From contig MHSZ01000024.1 of NCBI GenBank assembly GCA_001824745.1, positions 3,027-10,604 of the forward strand: DNA of 7,578 nucleotides. The letters are read 5' to 3'. The DNA is from Candidatus Terrybacteria bacterium RIFCSPLOWO2_01_FULL_58_14 (GTDB lineage: Bacteria > Patescibacteriota > Minisyncoccia > Terrybacterales > 2-01-FULL-58-14). Shown in pieces: positions 4,251-7,578 of the stretch (its first letter is position 1; each line of letters begins with the position of its first letter). A program made the position numbers and the translations under genes. The notes below the pieces were generated by a model. That model was not told the origin of the DNA. It did no database searches and worked only from the letters and a program-made list of their open reading frames with translations.

Positions 4251-5279
4251 TCAATACGGACGCTGTTGCTCCATATCTTCCGAATATTTTCCGGCGGCGG
4301 CGAGCGCGTTCATTCTCGAACGAAACAAAAGCACCTGCTGTGCCAAGGCCACGTTGCCGGAAGGATTCTGCGCCCAGATTTTGAGCACGGGATTCTGAAT
4401 GGCGCGCGAGTAAGAAAACGTGAGCGGCCAAGGAAACGGTCCGCGCTTTTCTATTGCATTCAAGTTCGCAGTCGCCTGCTCATCGCCCTGTCCGCCGGAC
4501 AAAAACAACACTCCAGGCACGGTATCCGGCACGATTGCTCGCAAGCACTTGAGGGTGGCCTCGGCCACTTCCTCGGGGCTCGACTGCGATGAAGCATCTT
4601 TGCCTGCGATAACCATATTTGTCTTCAGAACCGCTCCGTCTATCAAGACGCCCTGATCAGCCAACTCCTTGAATACCTCTTTCAACAACAACGTGGTCGC
4701 TTCGAAGCTGCGCTCAATCTCGTGATCTCCGTCCATCAACACCTCGGGTTCCAAGATCGGTACGATATCCACTTCTTGGCAAAGTGCTGAGTAACGCGCG
4801 AGCGCATGGGCATTCGCACGGAGACATGCGGGAGAAGGTATGTTCGGCCCGATCGCAACGACTGCGCGCCACTTCGCGAAACGCGCCCCCATGGCCTTGT
4901 ATTCCACGAAACGCTCACGTAACCCGTCCAATCCTTCGGTGATCTTTTCTCCGGGGTGCAGAGCTAGCTCCTTTGCGCCCAGATCCACTTTGATGCCGGG
5001 CACAATCCCTTTTTCTGCCAAAACCTTCGCGAATGGCACGCCGGACGTCGAACGCTGCCGGATGGTTTCGTCATAGAGAATGACCGCGCTAATGTACTGC
5101 TCCAATCCATCCGCAGTGAACAGGAGTTCTCGGTACGCCCGCCGATTCTCTTCCGTATACGGCAACCCGACCGCGTCAAAACGCGCCTGGCAGGTAGGGG
5201 CGCTCTCGTCTGCTGCGATCACGCCCTTCCCGGGGACGAAAATCTCCTCTGCAGTACGGATCAGGGCTTCTCTGTTCAT
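4251..5279 (-). CDS. Fructose-bisphosphate aldolase, class I
   Basis: This cytoplasmic glycolytic enzyme cleaves fructose 1,6-bisphosphate to dihydroxyacetone phosphate and glyceraldehyde 3-phosphate through a Schiff base. All landmarks of the metal-independent class I family are visible in its 342 residues: GKGVIAADES (17-26, with D24), FAKWRAV (134-140, K136 and R138), ILEPE (175-180, with E178), VLKTNM (217-222, where K219 is the Schiff-base Lys), FLSGGQ (259-264) and SYSRA (289-293). The protein ends in Tyr, as animal aldolases do, where the C-terminal Tyr aids proton transfer. I chose the ATG at 5279 because GKGVIAADES then has the usual spacing from the N-terminus; an in-frame TTG at 5309 would add ten unconserved residues. 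It stands alone, convergent to the small membrane operon. Its SD site is weak. Confidence 0.97.
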   Translation of the reverse strand: MNREALIRTAEEIFVPGKGVIAADESAPTCQARFDAVGLPYTEENRRAYRELLFTADGLEQYISAVILYDETIRQRSTSGVPFAKVLAEKGIVPGIKVDLGAKELALHPGEKITEGLDGLRERFVEYKAMGARFAKWRAVVAIGPNIPSPACLRANAHALARYSALCQEVDIVPILEPEVLMDGDHEIERSFEATTLLLKEVFKELADQGVLIDGAVLKTNMVIAGKDASSQSSPEEVAEATLKCLRAIVPDTVPGVLFLSGGQGDEQATANLNAIEKRGPFPWPLTFSYSRAIQNPVLKIWAQNPSGNVALAQQVLLFRSRMNALAAAGKYSEDMEQQRPY

Positions 5280-5323
5280 GATTTTTCTTTTTCCCGCGGC
5301 GCGCGGCAACGCGGATCATTTTT

Positions 5324-5352
5324 ATCCTAGGGCACGAAAACTGCCCGCGCAA
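5324..5352 (-). promoter_or_regulatory. Weak candidate promoter of the aldolase gene
   Basis: On the minus strand TTGCGC (5347-5352) lies 17 bases before TAGGAT (5324-5329), followed by an AT-rich stretch. The matches are only partial, and the -35 falls inside the 5343-5363 hairpin. The start would be near 5317, with a leader of about 38 bases. Confidence 0.28.
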
Positions 5353-5363
5353 ACGGCGCGGGC
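5337..5363 (-). terminator. Hairpin with short T-run upstream of the aldolase (minus strand)
   Basis: The perfect 8-bp stem GCCCGCGC (5343-5350) / GCGCGGGC (5356-5363) has a 5-base loop. On the minus strand it is followed by AGTTTT. It could stop read-through arriving from the right, or act in the aldolase leader if transcription starts further upstream. On the plus strand no T-run follows. Confidence 0.4.
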
Positions 5364-5387
5364 GTGGCCGGCGAGAAAGAAAACCGC

Positions 5388-5393
5388 CATACT
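5388..5393 (+). promoter_or_regulatory. Possible -10 element of the SGNH hydrolase gene
   Basis: CATACT ends eight bases before the ATG at 5402, which would give an almost leaderless transcript like that of pilMN. There is no TG extension and no -35 match, so this is weak. No SD site is present. Confidence 0.25.
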
Positions 5394-5401
5394 AACGATA
5401 C

Positions 5402-6418
5402 ATGCCGTTCCCGCACCCAGATATCTCACGATCGGTATTCGCCTTCCTTGTTGCGGCGGAACTACTCATCATCGTCGTGATCGGCGAACAGCTTTTCTCT
5501 CCCCTGCGACCGGATCCCACTGCACTCCCGCAAGAGGCCTTCCCGCATTCCGAAACATCTTCTCTGCAGCACTTCTACGAACCTCGGCCGAGAGAAGAGC
5601 CGTGGGGATGGGAGGACAACGACGCAACACCCTATCGCATTAATGCGGACACCCTCAATGACCGCTTCGACTACTTGCCGGACAAACCCGCCGATACCTT
5701 CCGCATCATCGCCTTAGGCGACTCGTTCACGTACGGCCTCTTCGTGCCTACTGCGGAGAGCTGGCCAGAACGCTTCGAGGATCTCCTCAGCGAACAATCC
5801 GCATGTCCAGGAGGCGCAAGATATGAGGTGCTGAACTTTGGGGTTCCCGGTTACGACATCGCGTATTCCGTTGAGCGTTTTCTGCTGCGGGGCAAAAAGT
5901 ACGATCCCGATCTTGTGCTCTTCCTCCTCTCGGCGGACGACTCGGTGCAAGTAAATGAGGTGATGCGGGAAAAGTATCGCGGAATGCTCGACGAACTCCG
6001 AAAGACACAAGGCGAACAGGCGTTCACGGAAAAAGGAACCGCCTACCGCGCCTACCTTCAAGCGTGGCGGGAGACATCCGAAGAACTCGGCGAACGGAAT
6101 ATCATGGAGCGTCATCGGCGATCGTTTGAAACGCTCACCGGAGAGTTCGCGGACGCCCTTGTGCTCTACTACCTGCCCCGCTGGGGACAATGGGAAAGCG
6201 AGGGGCTCGTCCAGCGCTTCCGCACGCTCCTCGAGACATTCGCTGCGGAACGCGAAAAGGTCCTCTTTACCGAATCCAGCATCAGCGGCGACAAGAGAGA
6301 GCCCGGGAACGATCTCGTCCTTACGAATGATCCCCATCCCTCGCCTAAGGGACACCTCGCTATTGCGCAGGAGATACTCTCCTACTTGAAGGATCAAAAT
6401 CTCCTCCCCTGCCCCTAG
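5402..6418 (+). CDS. Membrane-anchored SGNH/GDSL-family hydrolase
   Basis: A 338-residue protein with an N-terminal transmembrane anchor (about 11-29) and a soluble SGNH/GDSL domain, probably outside the cytoplasm, that would hydrolyse esters such as O-acyl groups on a glycan or lipid. Seen: the block I nucleophile motif GDSFTYG (106-112, Ser108), the block II motif NFGVPGYD (145-152, Gly147/150), and block V DPHPSPKGH (310-318, Asp310 and His312 for the triad). The block III segment reads SADD (177-180), with Asp179 where the family usually has the oxyanion-hole Asn, so activity could be altered. The lead-in INADTLNDRFDY (80-91) resembles the region before block I in long GDSL proteins. Its 3' end overlaps the oppositely oriented carbamoyltransferase gene by 59 bases. 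Family certain, substrate unknown. Confidence 0.88.
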   Translation: MPFPHPDISRSVFAFLVAAELLIIVVIGEQLFSPLRPDPTALPQEAFPHSETSSLQHFYEPRPREEPWGWEDNDATPYRINADTLNDRFDYLPDKPADTFRIIALGDSFTYGLFVPTAESWPERFEDLLSEQSACPGGARYEVLNFGVPGYDIAYSVERFLLRGKKYDPDLVLFLLSADDSVQVNEVMREKYRGMLDELRKTQGEQAFTEKGTAYRAYLQAWRETSEELGERNIMERHRRSFETLTGEFADALVLYYLPRWGQWESEGLVQRFRTLLETFAAEREKVLFTESSISGDKREPGNDLVLTNDPHPSPKGHLAIAQEILSYLKDQNLLPCP

Positions 6419-7577
6419 GGCGCGAAACGAGAAAGTTCCCGATCGCCAGATAATCAATCGGGGTAGCAAGAAAATCATCGATCGCCTGCGCCGGACTCTC
6501 GACGATCGGCTCTCCTTGGGTATTGAAACTCGTGTTGAGAAGACACGGCGTTTTCGTTTTCTCCGCGAATGCCGAAAGGAGCCGATAGTACCTCCCCTGT
6601 TCCGGTGAAACGGTCTGCGCTCTGCACGTGCCGTCCTTATGCACGATCGCGGCGAGTTCTTCCCGCCGCTCCGGACGCACGCGGAAACAAAAGTTCATGA
6701 ACGGAAACGCGCGCTGCGATCCCGGAATTTCCAGATACTCCCCGACGCGCTCTTGGAGGATCGAACCCCCGAACGGCCGGAACGCTTCGCGCCGTTTTAC
6801 CCGATTCACCTTCTCTTTCATGGATGCGGAGCGCGGGTTCGCGAGAATGGATCGCGCCCCCAACGCCCGCGGCCCGAACTCCATCCGCCCCTGAAACCAT
6901 CCGATCACGGCGTCCTGCGAAAGCAGCAACGCGACTCGTGCGAGAAGCGTTTCTTCGTCGTCGAAAAACTCGTAGGGCAAACCCCGAACGGCAAGCTGCT
7001 GCTTGAGTTCCGCGTCCGTATAGGCGGAGCCGAACTCCAATCCTTTTATCTCGTGACGTGGAATGTTCCCGAAGAGTTGGTGGTGGACGAAAAGCGCGGC
7101 GCCAACCGCAGCGCCGCTATCGCCCGCAGCGCCGAACACGTATGCGTCCGTGAAAGGGGTGCGATCGAATATCTTTCCGTTCGCAGTCGCGTTCAACGCC
7201 ACGCCCCCGCCCACACAAACCGCGCGGCACCCCGTAAGTTCCGAGAGGTGCCGGAGTATCTTGCCATAGCCATCTTCCAGCACCGTTTGCACACTCGCCG
7301 CGAGATCTTTTTCCCTCTGAGTGATCGGATCGCCCGGTTTGCGCGGCTGCCCGAAGACGTCTTCGAAACGGGGGCTCCACATGCGGAAACCTTCGCGGAA
7401 CGCGAAAAAGCGCATGTCGAAGCGAAAACTTCCGTCCGCCTTTACTTCAATGAGTTTTCGAATTCTCGCTTCATAAGACGGTTCTCCATAAGCCGCCAAT
7501 CCCATCACTTTGTACTCATCTTCGTTGATTGTGAATCCGAGAAATGAGGTGAACGTAGAATAGAAAAGCCCCCAGGA
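6360..7577 (-). CDS. O-carbamoyltransferase, NodU/CmcH/TobZ family (5' end outside window)
   Basis: The enzyme transfers a carbamoyl group from carbamoyl phosphate, via carbamoyl-AMP, to a hydroxyl of a sugar, antibiotic or other acceptor. The 405 visible residues are the end of the Kae1-like N-terminal domain and the whole C-terminal domain. Seen (visible numbering): SWGLFYSTFTSFLGF (1-15) and YKVMGLAAYG (22-31), GGGVALNATANGK (123-135), FGAAGDSGAAVGAAL (148-162), GRMEFGPRALGARSIL (230-245), REAFRPFGGS (263-272), HKDGTCRAQTV (313-323) and LLNTSFN (346-352). About 20 Arg/Pro/Ser-rich residues after GNFLV (380-384) form an unconserved tail antisense to the hydrolase 3' end. The frame is open to the window edge; about 150-200 N-terminal residues, including the metal-binding His residues, should lie beyond it. 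A GTG/ATG pair at 7503-7508 is internal, not a start. Acceptor unknown. Confidence 0.95.
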   Translation of the reverse strand, partial: SWGLFYSTFTSFLGFTINEDEYKVMGLAAYGEPSYEARIRKLIEVKADGSFRFDMRFFAFREGFRMWSPRFEDVFGQPRKPGDPITQREKDLAASVQTVLEDGYGKILRHLSELTGCRAVCVGGGVALNATANGKIFDRTPFTDAYVFGAAGDSGAAVGAALFVHHQLFGNIPRHEIKGLEFGSAYTDAELKQQLAVRGLPYEFFDDEETLLARVALLLSQDAVIGWFQGRMEFGPRALGARSILANPRSASMKEKVNRVKRREAFRPFGGSILQERVGEYLEIPGSQRAFPFMNFCFRVRPERREELAAIVHKDGTCRAQTVSPEQGRYYRLLSAFAEKTKTPCLLNTSFNTQGEPIVESPAQAIDDFLATPIDYLAIGNFLVSRPRGRGGDFDPSSRRVSPAQ

Positions 7578-7578
7578 A

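Noticed and set aside
5280..5309. Upstream TTG start for the aldolase
   Set aside because: It adds ten unconserved basic residues and lacks an SD site. The ATG at 5279 gives the normal family N-terminus.
5080..5643. Plus-strand ORF of 187 codons across the aldolase start
   Set aside because: It is antisense to the aldolase N-terminus and out of frame with the hydrolase, both of which have clear motifs.
6439..6464. Hairpin CCCGAT/ATCGGG after the hydrolase stop as a terminator
   Set aside because: The 6-bp stem has a 13-14-base loop, no T-run follows, and it lies within carbamoyltransferase coding sequence.
7503..7508. Carbamoyltransferase start at the GTG/ATG pair
   Set aside because: The frame stays open to the window edge and encodes the conserved stretch ahead of VMGLAAYG, so the pair is internal.
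6639..7547. Long plus-strand ORF (302 codons) opposite the carbamoyltransferase
   Set aside because: The opposite strand carries every conserved carbamoyltransferase motif. This ORF is Arg/Pro-rich, has no recognisable domain and no SD site: an antisense shadow of GC-rich coding DNA.

Overview
The window (about 57% G+C by eye) looks like chromosomal DNA of a bacterium from the Candidate Phyla Radiation (Patescibacteria). This is an inference, and it rests on three things: the type IV pilin, whose N-terminal helix and later segments match pilins I associate with this group; the AGATT-type and CCTGCCTGCCGGCAGG-type intergenic repeats; and compact gene packing with few Shine-Dalgarno (SD) sites. 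TGA behaves as a stop codon (it follows the conserved C-terminal Tyr of the aldolase), which argues against the Gracilibacteria/SR1 code. No species can be named.

Layout. Positions 1-768 (minus) hold a type IV prepilin gene whose 3' end lies outside the window. Positions 769-973 are a repeat-rich divergent promoter region with a G9 tract, a hairpin carrying a perfect DnaA-box sequence, ten 8-bp repeats and three 15-bp repeats. Positions 974-3509 (plus) are the inner-membrane part of the pilus machine: a PilM-PilN fusion, a PilO-like protein and a small single-pass membrane protein. A palindromic repeat, a minus-strand terminator and tRNA-Ala(UGC) fill 3510-3669. Divergent promoters at 3707-3767 separate the tRNA from a compact operon (3739-4200) that encodes a 21-residue membrane peptide and an 83-residue two-helix membrane protein. 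Both have strong SD sites, and a strong hairpin follows them. Class I fructose-bisphosphate aldolase (minus) occupies 4251-5279. A plus-strand membrane-anchored SGNH/GDSL hydrolase (5402-6418) overlaps tail-to-tail with a NodU/CmcH-type carbamoyltransferase (minus, 6360 to beyond 7578).

How the genes fit together. The pilin and the PilMN/PilO/membrane-protein cluster share one divergent control region and belong to one surface machine: the pilin builds the fibre, and PilM-N-O form the cytoplasm-to-inner-membrane alignment platform. The aldolase is glycolytic housekeeping. The hydrolase and carbamoyltransferase may modify a surface glycan or a small metabolite; this is inferred from family and position only.

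The best leads are the PilM-PilN fusion, the G tracts placed in the pilin promoter and in the pilMN reading frame, the repeat-built divergent promoter region, and the two-gene small-membrane-protein operon, for which I recognise no family.
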